Source of the DNA: Photobacterium iliopiscarium
Lineage (GTDB): Bacteria; Pseudomonadota; Gammaproteobacteria; Enterobacterales; Vibrionaceae
DNA: 64,000 nucleotides
Direction: 5' to 3'
Assembly (NCBI RefSeq): GCF_003026395.1
Contig: NZ_PYOO01000003.1
Coordinates: forward strand, 248,001-312,000
The position numbers were made by a program, and so were the translations under genes. Under the pieces are notes generated by a model. That model saw nothing but the letters and a program-made list of their open reading frames with translations, did no database searches and was not told the origin of the DNA. Within the stretch, counting starts at the first letter, position 1, and the number at the start of each line of letters is the position of its first letter. Shown one piece after another: positions 28,877-39,116 of this stretch.

Positions 28877-31249
28877 CTAATTTAGCTCTAGGTCACTATT
28901 TTGTACATTAACAAGCTCAATGCCGGTCGGATTATTCTGTAATGCCAACATGAGCACTTCATCAATCCAACGTACTGGACGCACATCCAAATCAGCAATA
29001 ACATTCTCAGGAATTTCTTCTAGATCACGTTCGTTTTCTTTTGGAATAAGTACAGTCTTAATGCCACCACGGTGTGCCGCTAATAGTTTCTCTTTCAAGC
29101 CACCAATCGGTAAGACTTCACCACGTAACGTGATTTCACCCGTCATTGCAACATCAGCACGTACAGGGTTACCCGTTAAGCTTGAGACCAAAGCGGTGCA
29201 CATAGCGATACCCGCACTTGGACCATCTTTTGGTGTTGCACCTTCAGGTACGTGAACATGAATATCGCGTTTTTCATAAAAATCGCTCGCAATACCTAAA
29301 CGTTCAGCGCGACTACGTACCACTGTCATTGCTGCCTGAATAGATTCTTGCATCACATCGCCCAAAGAACCGGTGTAGGTTAGTTTACCTTTACCCGGCA
29401 TAGACTCGGTTTCGATCGTTAATAAATCGCCACCAACTTCTGTCCATGCTAGACCCGTTACTTGACCAACACGGTTACTTTCGTCAGCTTTACCATAATC
29501 GCAACGCTGCACACCTAAATAATCTTTAAGGTTATCTTGGCTAATAGAAACGTGTTTAATGTCTTTGTTCAATAAAATTTCTTTCACCGCTTTACGGCAT
29601 AATTTAGAAATTTCACGCTCAAGACTACGTACACCCGCTTCACGAGTATAGTAACGAATGATACCCATCAATGCTGAGTCTTCAATCGTTAACTCACTCG
29701 GCTTTAATCCATTACGTTGGATTTGCTTATCAACTAAGTGATTTTTTGCAATATTCAGTTTCTCGTCTTCGGTATAACCAGAAAGACGAATCACTTCCAT
29801 ACGATCAAGCAATGGCCCAGGAATATTCATTGAATTCGACGTTGCAACAAACATGACATCAGATAAGTCGTAGTCAACTTCTAAGTAATGATCGTTAAAC
29901 GAACTATTCTGCTCAGGATCTAATACTTCTAGTAATGCTGAAGCGGGATCGCCACGCATATCAGAAGACATCTTGTCAATTTCATCCAATAGGAACAGTG
30001 GGTTTTTCACTTCCACTTTTGCCATTTTCTGAATTAACTTACCCGGCATTGAACCAATGTAAGTACGACGATGTCCACGAATTTCCGCTTCATCACGTAC
30101 ACCACCTAATGCCATCCGCACGTACTTACGTCCCGTTGCAGCAGCAATAGATTGACCTAGCGAGGTTTTACCCACACCAGGAGGTCCAACAAGACAAAGG
30201 ATCGGACCTTTCAGTTTATTGACACGGCTTTGAACGGCTAAATACTCAAGAATACGTTCTTTAACACGATCTAAACCATAGTGATCAGCGTTAAGAATTT
30301 CTTCTGCTTTAGCAAGACTCTTCTTCACTTTAGAACGCTTATGCCAAGGCACACTTAGCATCCAATCGATGTAGCCACGAACAACAGTTGCTTCCGCTGA
30401 CATCGGCGACATCATCTTCAGTTTTTGTAGTTCTTGCTCGGTTTTTTCACGTGCTTCAGCGGGCATCTTAGATGCATCAATCTTTAACTTTAACGCTTCA
30501 AATTCATCTGGCGCGTCATCAAGCTCACCCAGTTCTTTCTGGATAGCTTTCATTTGTTCGTTAAGATAGTACTCACGCTGACTCTTTTCCATCTGCTTTT
30601 TAACGCGTCCACGGATACGTTTTTCAACTTGCAGCAGATCGATTTCAGATTCCATCATTGCCATCAAGAACTCTAATCGTTCTGTGATATCAACAATTTC
30701 AAGTACTTTTTGCTTATCCGCTAATTTCAATGGCATATGCGCTGCGATGGTGTCAGCCAAACGCGCAGCATCATCAATACCATTCAACGATGTTAAGACT
30801 TCAGGTGGAATTTTTTTATTAAGTTTGATGAACCCTTCAAACTGACTTATTGCCGTTCGAACGAGAACTTCTTGCTCACGCTCATCCATTTCTGGCGTAA
30901 CCAAAAATTCAGCATTTGCAGTAAAAAACTCATCATCCGTTAAATCTTCAACCTTGGCACGCTGTTGGCCTTCAACCAACACTTTTACCGTACCATCAGG
31001 TAGTTTCAATAATTGAAGAATCGTTGCAACTGTACCAACATCATAAAGATCAGTGATCGACGGTTCGTCTGTGGCTGCTTCTTTTTGAGCGACCAACAGA
31101 ATCTGTTTATTGTTTTCCATTGCCGACTCTAGGCAACGAATTGATTTTTCCCGGCCCACAAACAATGGAATAACCATATGAGGGTATACCACTACATCAC
31201 GTAGAGGTAGAACCGGGATCTCAAGGCGCTCAGAACGCTCCAGGTTCAT
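28877..31249 (-). CDS. lon: ATP-dependent protease Lon
   Basis: 790-residue AAA+ protease that removes misfolded and short-lived regulatory proteins. The N-terminal LON domain (about 10-200), AAA+ module with Walker [10 protein letters not shown] (about 356) and Walker [11 protein letters not shown], and the C-terminal protease domain with catalytic Ser in [11 protein letters not shown] and Lys in [14 protein letters not shown] are in order. An RpoH-type promoter lies directly upstream (31345-31371), consistent with heat-shock induction. Confidence 0.98.
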   Translation of the reverse strand: MNLERSERLEIPVLPLRDVVVYPHMVIPLFVGREKSIRCLESAMENNKQILLVAQKEAATDEPSITDLYDVGTVATILQLLKLPDGTVKVLVEGQQRAKVEDLTDDEFFTANAEFLVTPEMDEREQEVLVRTAISQFEGFIKLNKKIPPEVLTSLNGIDDAARLADTIAAHMPLKLADKQKVLEIVDITERLEFLMAMMESEIDLLQVEKRIRGRVKKQMEKSQREYYLNEQMKAIQKELGELDDAPDEFEALKLKIDASKMPAEAREKTEQELQKLKMMSPMSAEATVVRGYIDWMLSVPWHKRSKVKKSLAKAEEILNADHYGLDRVKERILEYLAVQSRVNKLKGPILCLVGPPGVGKTSLGQSIAAATGRKYVRMALGGVRDEAEIRGHRRTYIGSMPGKLIQKMAKVEVKNPLFLLDEIDKMSSDMRGDPASALLEVLDPEQNSSFNDHYLEVDYDLSDVMFVATSNSMNIPGPLLDRMEVIRLSGYTEDEKLNIAKNHLVDKQIQRNGLKPSELTIEDSALMGIIRYYTREAGVRSLEREISKLCRKAVKEILLNKDIKHVSISQDNLKDYLGVQRCDYGKADESNRVGQVTGLAWTEVGGDLLTIETESMPGKGKLTYTGSLGDVMQESIQAAMTVVRSRAERLGIASDFYEKRDIHVHVPEGATPKDGPSAGIAMCTALVSSLTGNPVRADVAMTGEITLRGEVLPIGGLKEKLLAAHRGGIKTVLIPKENERDLEEIPENVIADLDVRPVRWIDEVLMLALQNNPTGIELVNVQNSDLELN

Positions 31250-31344
31250 ATTCTTCTCTCTTCCTGTCCAGACTAATCGTATTAAATAACTTGGCTGGAT
31301 ACAGCATAGTTACTTAATACGATTAGAGTTAGCTTATATTGAGT

Positions 31345-31371
31345 ATATGGGGGTAAAGCATCAAGTTTCAA
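31345..31371 (-). promoter_or_regulatory. Heat-shock (RpoH) promoter of lon
   Basis: On the minus strand TTGAAA (complement of 31366-31371) and CCCCATAT (complement of 31345-31352) are separated by 13 bases, a near-exact match to the sigma-32 consensus. It lies 96 bases before the lon ATG. Confidence 0.8.
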
Positions 31372-31391
31372 TGTATGAAATGTCAGAAAAT

Positions 31392-31420
31392 AAAAAAGGA
31401 GGCAAAAGCCTCCCTTTTTT
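31392..31420 (-). terminator. Terminator of clpX
   Basis: AAAAAAGGAGGC / GCCTCCCTTTTTT with an AAAA loop, in the lon-clpX gap. On the minus strand it follows the clpX stop. Confidence 0.9.
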
Positions 31421-31446
31421 AGCTTTTATGTGCAGATGTTGAGCAC

Positions 31447-32730
31447 TTACTCAGCACTAGCCGCTTCTTGTGGTTCTGTATTTTCGAAAATCAGTAATGG
31501 TTCTGACTCACCGTTAATTACAGACTCATCAATCACAACTTTACTGATACCTTCTAAAGACGGAAGCTCATACATGGTATCAAGTAATACTGCTTCAACA
31601 ATAGAACGCAGGCCACGAGCTCCTGTTTTACGCTCCATCGCTTTTTTAGCAATAGCAATCAACGCATCATCGCGGAATTCTAATTCAACGTTTTCAAGCG
31701 CTAACAATGCTGCATACTGTTTAGTAAGGGCATTTTTAGGCTCACGTAAAATTTGAACTAACGCATCTTGGTCAAGTTCACCAAGTGTTGCGGTAACAGG
31801 TAGACGACCGATGAATTCTGGAATTAAACCGTATTTCACCAAATCTTGTGGTTCAACTTTCTTAAACAAATCACTGAGTGTGTCTGTTTGATCTTTTGAA
31901 CGAACATCAGCACCGAAACCGATGCCTGTACCTGTTGCTACACGTTGCTCAACCACTTTATCTAGGCCTGCAAATGCACCACCACAGATAAATAAGATCT
32001 TAGAAGTATCAACTTGTAAGAACTCTTGTTGAGGATGCTTACGACCACCTTGTGGTGGAACAGAAGCAACAGTACCTTCGATCAGCTTCAGCAATGCTTG
32101 CTGAACGCCTTCACCTGATACATCACGTGTAATTGATGGATTATCTGACTTACGTGAGATCTTATCGATCTCATCGATATAGACAATACCGCGTTCGGCT
32201 TTGGCTACGTCATAATCACATTTTTGTAGCAACTTCTGAATGATGTTTTCAACGTCTTCACCAACATAACCCGCTTCAGTTAATGTTGTTGCGTCAGCCA
32301 TTGTAAACGGAACATCAAGCATACGCGCTAGTGTCTCAGCTAATAATGTTTTACCACTACCAGTTGGACCAATAAGTAGGATGTTACTCTTACCTAATTC
32401 AACGCCATCACTATTTTTATCGCCATTACGTAGACGCTTATAGTGATTGTATACAGCAACAGCCAGCACTTTTTTAGCGTGTGATTGGCCGATGACATAA
32501 TCATCTAAGTTGTTACGAATTTGTTGTGGTGTCGGCAGCTCGTCGCTATCGCTTTTCGTCATCACTTCTTTGATTTCTTCGCGAATAATGTCGTTGCATA
32601 AATCAACGCACTCATCACAAATATAAACAGAAGGACCGGCAATTAGCTTGCGAACTTCATGCTGACTTTTGCCACAGAAAGAGCAGTAAAGTAGCTTGCT
32701 GCTACTTCCCTCTTTGCGCTTATCTGTCAT
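31447..32730 (-). CDS. clpX: ClpX unfoldase
   Basis: 427-residue AAA+ subunit of ClpXP. The N-terminal four-cysteine zinc domain is visible ([16 protein letters not shown], residues about 14-42), then Walker A GPTGSGKT (about 120), Walker [11 protein letters not shown] and sensor regions. It unfolds tagged substrates and passes them to ClpP, encoded just upstream. RssB, which delivers RpoS to ClpXP, is also in this window (39117). Confidence 0.98.
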   Translation of the reverse strand: MTDKRKEGSSSKLLYCSFCGKSQHEVRKLIAGPSVYICDECVDLCNDIIREEIKEVMTKSDSDELPTPQQIRNNLDDYVIGQSHAKKVLAVAVYNHYKRLRNGDKNSDGVELGKSNILLIGPTGSGKTLLAETLARMLDVPFTMADATTLTEAGYVGEDVENIIQKLLQKCDYDVAKAERGIVYIDEIDKISRKSDNPSITRDVSGEGVQQALLKLIEGTVASVPPQGGRKHPQQEFLQVDTSKILFICGGAFAGLDKVVEQRVATGTGIGFGADVRSKDQTDTLSDLFKKVEPQDLVKYGLIPEFIGRLPVTATLGELDQDALVQILREPKNALTKQYAALLALENVELEFRDDALIAIAKKAMERKTGARGLRSIVEAVLLDTMYELPSLEGISKVVIDESVINGESEPLLIFENTEPQEAASAE

Positions 32731-32840
32731 TCGCTAACCTCTTTATTGGGGTATCCCATCATTGTCTTGTCTTGAGTGTATAACAAGTCGACTTATTTTG
32801 CTTTACTAAACCCGCATCGCGAATTGCAAAATAAAACGGT

Positions 32841-33464
32841 TTAATCACGCTTACTCAATACAGAATCAACTAGACCGTACTCTACTGCCTGATCAGCAGA
32901 CATAAAGTTATCACGATCGGTATCACGCTCAATAATCTCTAACGGTTGACCCGTATGCTCAGCCAATAATCCATTTAAACGTTGTTTAATCGTTAGAATT
33001 TCTTGAGCATGGATTTGAATATCCGATGCTTGGCCTTGGAAACCACCTAATGGTTGGTGGATCATCACGCGAGAATTAGGTAGGCAATAACGCTTACCTT
33101 GAGCACCGCCTGCCAATAGGAATGCACCCATTGAACATGCTTGACCCATACATACTGTACTTACATTTGGTTTAATAAACTGCATGGTGTCATAAATTGA
33201 CATACCCGCAGTTACAGAACCGCCTGGAGAGTTAATGTAAAGGAAAATGTCTTTGTCTGGGTTCTCAGACTCCAAAAATAGCAGCTGGGCTACAACTAAG
33301 TTAGCCATATGATCTTCAACCTGACCGGTTAAGAAAATCACACGCTCTTTTAGGAGACGGGAATAAATATCGTAAGAACGCTCACCACGAGAAGTCTGCT
33401 CGACCACCATCGGTACCAGCGCATCCATAATCGGTGACATGCCGTTTTGTGCTTGGTAGCTCAT
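32841..33464 (-). CDS. clpP: ClpP protease subunit
   Basis: 207-residue serine protease forming the ClpXP/ClpAP chamber. The catalytic triad is readable as Ser111 (GQACSMGAF), His136 (MIHQPLGG) and Asp185 ([10 protein letters not shown]), at the same positions as in E. coli. A 105-base gap containing a hairpin separates it from tig upstream, and 110 bases separate it from clpX downstream; the three are usually partly cotranscribed. Confidence 0.98.
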   Translation of the reverse strand: MSYQAQNGMSPIMDALVPMVVEQTSRGERSYDIYSRLLKERVIFLTGQVEDHMANLVVAQLLFLESENPDKDIFLYINSPGGSVTAGMSIYDTMQFIKPNVSTVCMGQACSMGAFLLAGGAQGKRYCLPNSRVMIHQPLGGFQGQASDIQIHAQEILTIKQRLNGLLAEHTGQPLEIIERDTDRDNFMSADQAVEYGLVDSVLSKRD

Positions 33465-33484
33465 AATCTTATTTCCCTAAAATA

Positions 33485-33518
33485 AATGGCCCGAATGAAA
33501 ATATTCACACGGACCATT
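33485..33518 (-). other. Stem-loop in the tig-clpP gap
   Basis: AATGGCCCG (33485-33493) and CGGACCATT (33510-33518) pair over nine positions if one G-U pair is allowed. There is no T-run, so it is more likely an mRNA processing or attenuation element than a full terminator. A TTGACA box (complement of 33541-33546) lies upstream, without a clear -10. Confidence 0.4.
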
Positions 33519-33569
33519 GTTAGCAGAAGACTTGAGAGAATGTCAAATCTCTACAGCAATTTCAGTAAA

Positions 33570-34868
33570 TTAAGCAGCAGGATTCATTAGATCGTTGAAG
33601 CTAACTTCTTTATCTGAAACCTGAGCTTTAGCTAGAAGTGCATCAATTGCTTGCTCTTCTAAAGCAACGTTGCGCATATTGTTCATTAGCTGCTCGTTGC
33701 TTGCGTAGTATTTAACTACTTCAGTTGGATCTTCGTATGCAGAAGCCATTTCAGCGATGATTGCGCTAACACGCTCTTCGTCTGCTGCTAGTTCTTCAGC
33801 TTTAATTACTTCACCAACTAATAGGCCAACAACTACACGACGCTTAGCTTGCTCTTCGAACAATTCACGTGGTAGTTCAGGCATGTTCTTAGCATCGCCG
33901 CCAAAACGTTGTGCTGCTTGCTTACGTAGTGCTTCAATTTCTTGATCGATAAGCGCAGTAGGAACTGTGATGTCGTTTTGCTCAACAAGACCGTTAAGAA
34001 CTTGATCTTTAATACGACCTTTAACAGCTTGCTTAAGCTCACGTTCCATGTTCTTACGAACTTCAGTCTTAAGACCTTCAACAGAACCGTCTTCAACGCC
34101 GAACTTAGCAACGAACTCTTCAGTTAGTTCAGGTAGCTGTTGTGCTTCAACTTTATGAAGAGTGATAGCAAACGCTGCTGACTTACCTTTTAGGTTTTCT
34201 GCATGGTATTCTTCAGGGAAAGTTACTTCGATAGTAAACTCTTCGCCTGCTTTATGACCAACAACACCTTCTTCGAAACCAGGGATCATACGACCTTGGC
34301 CCATAGCAAGTGCGAAACCTTCAGCTTTACCGCCGTCGAATACTTCGCCATCGATAGTACCAACGAAATCAATAGTTACACGGCTATCTGCTTCAGCTGC
34401 TGCTTCAACATCAGTCCAAGTAGCTTGTTGCTTACGTAGTGTATCTAGCATGCCGTCAACGTCAGCGTCAGTTACTGTAACAACTGGCTTCTCAACAACA
34501 ACTTTATCTAGACCAACAAGTTCGATCTCTGGGAAAACTTCAAAAGAAGCTTTAAATACTAAATCTTTACCTTCAGCAATTTCTACTGGAGTGAAAGTTG
34601 GCGCACCCGCTGGATTGATCTTTTCTTTAACGATAGCTTCGATAAAGTGACGGTGCATTACTTCACCTAGGATGTCTTGACGTACAGAAGCGCCAAACAT
34701 TTTAGCAACCATCTTCATTGGTGCTTTACCTGGGCGGAAACCGTCGAAACGACGAGTTTTAGCAATTTTACGTAATTCAGCAGCAACTGCATTTTCAATG
34801 TTTGCAGCAGGCACTGTAATAGTTAGGTGGCGTTCTAGACCTTCAGTGGTTTCAACGGTAACTTGCAT
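33570..34868 (-). CDS. tig: Trigger factor
   Basis: Ribosome-bound chaperone and prolyl isomerase. About 432 residues from ATG 34868 ([15 protein letters not shown]); the longer reported frame from 34883 adds non-conserved residues. The ribosome-binding signature [12 protein letters not shown] (about 43-54), the FKBP domain (about 150-245, with [19 protein letters not shown]) and the C-terminal chaperone arms are in order. It heads tig-clpP-clpX, with both housekeeping and heat-shock-like promoters upstream. Confidence 0.97.
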   Translation of the reverse strand: MQVTVETTEGLERHLTITVPAANIENAVAAELRKIAKTRRFDGFRPGKAPMKMVAKMFGASVRQDILGEVMHRHFIEAIVKEKINPAGAPTFTPVEIAEGKDLVFKASFEVFPEIELVGLDKVVVEKPVVTVTDADVDGMLDTLRKQQATWTDVEAAAEADSRVTIDFVGTIDGEVFDGGKAEGFALAMGQGRMIPGFEEGVVGHKAGEEFTIEVTFPEEYHAENLKGKSAAFAITLHKVEAQQLPELTEEFVAKFGVEDGSVEGLKTEVRKNMERELKQAVKGRIKDQVLNGLVEQNDITVPTALIDQEIEALRKQAAQRFGGDAKNMPELPRELFEEQAKRRVVVGLLVGEVIKAEELAADEERVSAIIAEMASAYEDPTEVVKYYASNEQLMNNMRNVALEEQAIDALLAKAQVSDKEVSFNDLMNPAA

Positions 34869-34993
34869 TATATTTAACCTCAAAACTTACTCAGCTTTTC
34901 TGAGTGATGTTGCCGAACAGCCATTTACTGACGGTGGCATCCTTTCATGTTACAGCTCGAAAACCATAACGCCTAAATTCTTTCTTCAAGATT

Positions 34994-35019
34994 CTGATAG
35001 TAGGTCACCTACTTATCAG
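34994..35019. promoter_or_regulatory. Palindrome at the tig transcription start
   Basis: CTGATA-GTAGGT / ACCTAC-TTATCAG is almost perfectly symmetric (one extra base). It lies just downstream of the predicted -10 box, so it would be either the first hairpin of the tig leader RNA or an operator over the start site. Confidence 0.5.
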
Positions 35020-35027
35020 AGCGCGCT

Positions 35028-35056
35028 ATTATAACGACACGTAAGCGTGACGTCGA
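35028..35056 (-). promoter_or_regulatory. Sigma-70 promoter of tig
   Basis: On the minus strand: TCGACG (complement of 35051-35056), 17 bases, then TATAAT (complement of 35028-35033). The -10 is perfect and the -35 matches 4 of 6. Confidence 0.6.
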
Positions 35057-35100
35057 GGTAGATACCTTAAACGCGAGCGATCTCTTTAACTGTTTTACAA

Positions 35101-35126
35101 GATAGGGGCTATAAATATCATTTCAA
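35101..35126 (-). promoter_or_regulatory. Possible heat-shock promoter upstream of tig
   Basis: On the minus strand CTTGAAA (core TTGAAA, complement of 35121-35126), 12 bases, then CCCCTATC (complement of 35101-35108). It resembles the sigma-32 consensus less well than the lon site. It would drive tig-clpP-clpX. Confidence 0.45.
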
Positions 35127-35307
35127 GGGGAAAAATGAAAAAAATCGTCCTAAAACCGCTTTTTTTGGTTTAAATGTTGGAAAAACGAGCTAATTAGAAA
35201 AAATTTCAACAATAGAGATTAAAGGAATAAAGAAAAAGCATAGATGATAAAAGAATAAAAACAGGAAAATAACAAAAGGAGGTAGATGAAAAATAACGAG
35301 GAGTTAG

Positions 35308-35384
35308 TGGTGCGCCCTGCAGGATTCGAACCTGCGACCACATACTTAGAAGGTACGTGCTCTATCCAACTGAGCTAAGGGCGC
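35308..35384 (-). tRNA. tRNA-Arg (anticodon TCT)
   Basis: 77 nt including an encoded CCA end. Acceptor stem GCGCCCT / AGGGCGC, D arm GCTC...GAGC, anticodon loop CTTCTAA (anticodon TCT, reading AGA/AGG), and T arm GCAGG-TTCGAAT-CCTGC all fold. It has its own strong promoter upstream (35416-35443). Confidence 0.97.
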
Positions 35385-35415
35385 ATCATTAATGTAACTT
35401 GATGTTACGCAGCGA

Positions 35416-35443
35416 ATTATACGTAGCTATAAAGTAAGGTCAA
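35416..35443 (-). promoter_or_regulatory. Promoter of tRNA-Arg
   Basis: Minus strand TTGACC, 16 bases, TATAAT, then a GC-rich discriminator TCGCTGCG as seen at stringently controlled stable-RNA promoters. The predicted start is about 25 bases before the tRNA. Confidence 0.85.
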
Positions 35444-35724
35444 TCTCTTTACTCTATTTTTTATGTTTCAAGCAACTGACTGGTTAAAGATACAACAAAA
35501 ACCCCATCTTTGATGATATTTTCCAAAGAAACAACCGCTCACCACGACGGTTTCGTTTCATTATTCCAGCGATCTTTTCATCATTCATTATCTTACTAAC
35601 ACTTAAGTCCTCACACTATTTCAGCACAAAACAAAATAGCAATCGTTTGCTCGATAGCTATTCCATTTATAATCTGCCACAATATTGACGTTGATACGTT
35701 CAACCAACATAACAAAGGATCACC
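35444..35724. other. Intergenic region upstream of folD
   Basis: With the tRNA promoter, this makes a gene-free gap of 340 bases. It presumably holds the folD promoter. No ORF, repeat or named site is seen. Confidence 0.35.
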
Positions 35725-36582
35725 ATGAGCGCTCAAATTATTGATGGGAAAATCATATCCCAAACTGTACGACAAGAAGTTGCAGCAAGAGTAAAAGCAC
35801 GCACCGATGCCGGATTACGCGCACCCGGATTAGCGGTTGTTCTCGTCGGTCAAGATCCAGCCTCGCAGATCTACGTTGGTAGCAAACGCAAAGCATGTGA
35901 GGAAGTCGGCTTTATTTCAAAATCATTTGATTTACCGAGCACGGCATCTGAACAACAATTACTCGATTTAATTGATGAACTCAATCAAGACCCAGCAATG
36001 GATGGCATTTTAGTTCAATTGCCCTTACCTGCGGGTATGGACTGTACTCGAATTCTTGAACGCATTGATCCAGAAAAAGATGTTGATGGATTCCATCCTT
36101 ATAATGTCGGTCGCCTGAGCCAACGTATTCCTAAATTACGTTCATGTACCCCAAAAGGCATTATCACACTGCTTGAACGTTATAATATTGAGGTTCGTGG
36201 AAAGCATGCGGTTATTGTTGGCGCATCAAATATTGTCGGACGCCCAATGACACTAGAGTTATTGCTAGCAGGAGCAACCACAACAACGTGTCATCGCTTT
36301 ACGCAAGATCTCGAAGGTCATATTCGCCAAGCTGATATTTTAGTCGTGGCAGTGGGTAAACCCAATTTTATTCCGGGTAACTGGATTAAAGAAGGTGCAA
36401 CTGTCATTGATGTGGGTATTAATCGCCTTGAAAATGGCAAGTTATGTGGTGATGTTGAATTTGATGTTGCTTGTCAACGTGCGAAGCACATTACCCCAGT
36501 ACCTGGCGGTGTAGGACCAATGACAGTAGCTACGTTAATTGAAAATACCTTACTTGCCTGTGAACAATACCATTCAGCATAA
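35725..36582 (+). CDS. folD: Bifunctional methylene-THF dehydrogenase / methenyl-THF cyclohydrolase FolD
   Basis: 285-residue one-carbon enzyme interconverting 5,10-methylene-, methenyl- and 10-formyl-tetrahydrofolate with NADP+. The signatures [13 protein letters not shown] (catalytic Lys), [23 protein letters not shown], the Rossmann loop [11 protein letters not shown] and [11 protein letters not shown] are all present. ATG 35725 follows AAAGGA. Convergent with rfaH. Confidence 0.98.
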   Translation: MSAQIIDGKIISQTVRQEVAARVKARTDAGLRAPGLAVVLVGQDPASQIYVGSKRKACEEVGFISKSFDLPSTASEQQLLDLIDELNQDPAMDGILVQLPLPAGMDCTRILERIDPEKDVDGFHPYNVGRLSQRIPKLRSCTPKGIITLLERYNIEVRGKHAVIVGASNIVGRPMTLELLLAGATTTTCHRFTQDLEGHIRQADILVVAVGKPNFIPGNWIKEGATVIDVGINRLENGKLCGDVEFDVACQRAKHITPVPGGVGPMTVATLIENTLLACEQYHSA

Positions 36583-36619
36583 ATAAACTGATTAGCGAAG
36601 CTATAATCATGAAAGATAC

Positions 36620-36651
36620 AAAAAGCGAGTAGCAACATACTCGCTTTTTTA
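36620..36651. terminator. Bidirectional terminator, folD / rfaH
   Basis: GCGAGTA / TACTCGC (36624-36644) with A4 before and T6 after. Confidence 0.9.
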
Positions 36652-36657
36652 TTTGTA

Positions 36658-37161
36658 CTAATCTTTGTTTTTAATTAAATCTGTATTTTCAATACTGACT
36701 TTTACTTGTTTACCGAGCAAATTAATCAGCATAAATGATCGTTTTTCACCATCCGCTTCCTGATAAATTGCATCAAGGCCTTTAAATTTACCTTGTTCTA
36801 AAATTAATTTATCACCTTGCTGAGGCAATGATTCAAACATCTCTTTATATGAGTCATTATCTTCATTTAACATCAAATTATAAACAAGTTCTTCACTGAC
36901 AATTTGTGGCATCGCCCCTTGACGAATAAAGTCAGCAACCCCACGCGTTGAACGCACGGTTGTAAAACTTAATAGTTCAGGATCAAATGTCACAAAAATA
37001 TAGCTAGGAAATAATGGTTCATAGCATTCACAACGTTTACCACGAACAATTTTTTCTACCACAACCTGAGGGTAATAACATTCAGCCCCTTGACGATCAA
37101 GATTGATCACTGCGCGCTCTTGTTCACTGCGCTTACAATAAAGTAGATACCAATCTTTCAT
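36658..37161 (-). CDS. rfaH: Transcription antiterminator RfaH
   Basis: NusG paralogue that loads on RNA polymerase paused at ops sites and promotes expression of long polysaccharide and secretion operons. About 167 residues from ATG 37161 (MKDWYLLYCKRSEQERA), preceded by GAGGTT; the longer frame to 37209 lacks conservation. The NGN domain (about 1-100; PLFPSYIFVTF, VRSTRGVADFIRQG) and a C-terminal KOW-type domain (about 110-165) are visible. Neither ops nor JUMPstart sequences were noticed in this window. Confidence 0.92.
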   Translation of the reverse strand: MKDWYLLYCKRSEQERAVINLDRQGAECYYPQVVVEKIVRGKRCECYEPLFPSYIFVTFDPELLSFTTVRSTRGVADFIRQGAMPQIVSEELVYNLMLNEDNDSYKEMFESLPQQGDKLILEQGKFKGLDAIYQEADGEKRSFMLINLLGKQVKVSIENTDLIKNKD

Positions 37162-37606
37162 TATCAACCTCAATAAAATCTTAACTTTTATTAGTATATA
37201 CAAAATCAATCCTGATTTACATCTCTCGCCTGAGCCCTACCTTGTTGGTTATTAACCGCCTTTATATTCTATGGTTATATGTTTACACAGAACTATTAGC
37301 TAATATCTATCACTGAAATTGTAACATCTATGAATATTCTCAACTGATGATATAAGCACCTAAGATAAACACAAAAAACAACATAAAAACCTAAGTTAGG
37401 GTTGTAAAATAGTGTAAGATACAGCTTTCGGTAATGAAATTTAATTTTTCATAATTGGACACTAAACACACAATTACTTATTTATCAATTTGTTATAATG
37501 TTTTATTATTGTTTGCTAAATGTAAAAACTTGCAGTTAAATATATTGTGCTTTATAAACCTATATGAATGAGCAAACACACTAATTAAAATAAAATAGAG
37601 AATCCT
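37162..37606. other. rfaH-peptide transporter intergenic region
   Basis: About 445 very AT-rich bases between divergent genes. A perfect TATAAT at 37494-37499, 108 bases before the transporter ATG, is a possible -10 box with no good -35. No ORF or repeat is seen. Confidence 0.4.
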
Positions 37607-39001
37607 ATGAGTCATAATAGTAGTGGTACCCTTCTGGGCCACCCAAAAGGCTTGTTCCTTTTATTTGGAACAGAGCTATGGGAACGCTTTTCTTATTACG
37701 CTATGCGAGCAATTCTGGTTTTATATCTAACAGATAAAACCATTAATGGCGGTCTTGGGTGGACCACAGAAGAAGCGCTTAACTTATACGGTATCTACAC
37801 TGGCTTAGTTTACTTTACCCCTCTTATAGGTGGTTGGATTGCCGACAACATTTTAGGTCAACGTCGCTCTATAATTATAGGCGGCACATTAATGGCAATT
37901 GGCCAATTTACACTAGCATTGCCTCATAGCATGATTGATCCCAATGCTGTTACTGTCTTTTACGTTGGCTTAACGTTCCTGATTATTGGTAATGGTTTAT
38001 TTAAACCAAATATCTCAACCATGGTCGGTGATTTATACTCTGCTGGTGATAACCGTCGCGACGGTGCTTTCACTATTTTCTACATGGGAATTAACATTGG
38101 CTCATTACTAGCAGGTGTTATCGCAGGTACAGCATCAGCAGTATATGGTTGGAAAGCTGGCTTTCTATGCGCAGGCGTAGGTATGTTAATGAGCCTATTA
38201 ATTCAATTGTTCTTTGCTCAACGTTATTTAGGCGATATTGGTAAAGTACCAGCTGCCGTACGTGACGCAGCAAATAATGCTAGCGGCAAGAAAGAACCAT
38301 TAACTAAAATTGAGCGTGATCGCTTAAAAGTAATTTTAGTGATGTCTACTTTTGTTATCGTATTCTGGGCTGGCTTTGAACAAGCTGGCGGCCTAATGAA
38401 TATTTACTCGCAAGAATACACTAACCGTATGATTGGTAACTTTGAAGTACCAGCAGCATGGTTCCAATCACTGAACCCATTCTTTATTATTCTATGTGCT
38501 CCACTACTTGCTGCACTATGGGTTAAAATGGGAAAAAGCGAGCCTAACTCACCAGTTAAATTTGCGTTAGCAATGTTCTCTCTTGCACTAGGTTTTGCGT
38601 GTATGATCGGCGCAGCTTTAGAGCAAAATGGCGACATGACCGTTAAAACATCAATGATGTGGCTAGTCGGCGCTTATTTCTTCCATACAATTGGTGAACT
38701 ATGTTTATCACCTATTGGCTTATCAATGATCACCAAATTGGCACCGCTACGTCTTGCATCATTAATGATGGGTGCATGGTTTGGTGCTAATGCTATCGCG
38801 AACTATATCGCGGGTGTTGTTGGTGCAAGTATCGGTAAAGCGGGTCCATTAGCGATCTTCTCTGGTATTGCGATTACTGCGGTTATTGCTGGCGTATTGT
38901 TACTATTATTCTCGAACAAATTGATCTCGTGGATGCATGGTGCTGAAGGCGAAGCAGATAACAATGATAGTGATGTTAAACCACAACCTGCAAATGCTTA
39001 A
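37607..39001 (+). CDS. Proton-dependent oligopeptide transporter (POT/PTR family)
   Basis: 464-residue peptide:H+ symporter with about 14 hydrophobic segments. The N-terminal POT signature ExxERFxYY is present as ELWERFSYYAMRAIL (about 23-37). GNGLFKPNISTMVGDLY (about 127-143) and the C-terminal FFHTIGELCLSPIGLSM segment are further conserved POT motifs. It belongs to the DtpA/DtpB-like group taking up di- and tripeptides. The stop codon lies within a 7-nt tandem repeat. Confidence 0.93.
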   Translation: MSHNSSGTLLGHPKGLFLLFGTELWERFSYYAMRAILVLYLTDKTINGGLGWTTEEALNLYGIYTGLVYFTPLIGGWIADNILGQRRSIIIGGTLMAIGQFTLALPHSMIDPNAVTVFYVGLTFLIIGNGLFKPNISTMVGDLYSAGDNRRDGAFTIFYMGINIGSLLAGVIAGTASAVYGWKAGFLCAGVGMLMSLLIQLFFAQRYLGDIGKVPAAVRDAANNASGKKEPLTKIERDRLKVILVMSTFVIVFWAGFEQAGGLMNIYSQEYTNRMIGNFEVPAAWFQSLNPFFIILCAPLLAALWVKMGKSEPNSPVKFALAMFSLALGFACMIGAALEQNGDMTVKTSMMWLVGAYFFHTIGELCLSPIGLSMITKLAPLRLASLMMGAWFGANAIANYIAGVVGASIGKAGPLAIFSGIAITAVIAGVLLLLFSNKLISWMHGAEGEADNNDSDVKPQPANA

Positions 39002-39026
39002 TGCTTAATGCTTAATGCTTAATGCT
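38993..39026. repeat. 7-nt tandem repeat across the transporter stop codon
   Basis: Four perfect AATGCTT units and a fifth with one change. The stop TAA is formed at the junction of units one and two, so changes in copy number would not alter the protein unless only one unit remained. Confidence 0.9.
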
Positions 39027-39040
39027 GATTTAACATAAAC

Positions 39041-39073
39041 AAAAAAGAGGATGCATAAGCATCCTCTTTTTTT
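39041..39073. terminator. Bidirectional terminator, peptide transporter / rssB
   Basis: AAAAAAGAGGATGC / GCATCCTCTTTTTTT with a 4-nt loop. Confidence 0.93.
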
Positions 39074-39116
39074 AGATTTTGTTTTAGATCTTGTTTTATA
39101 TTTTCACGAAACACAT

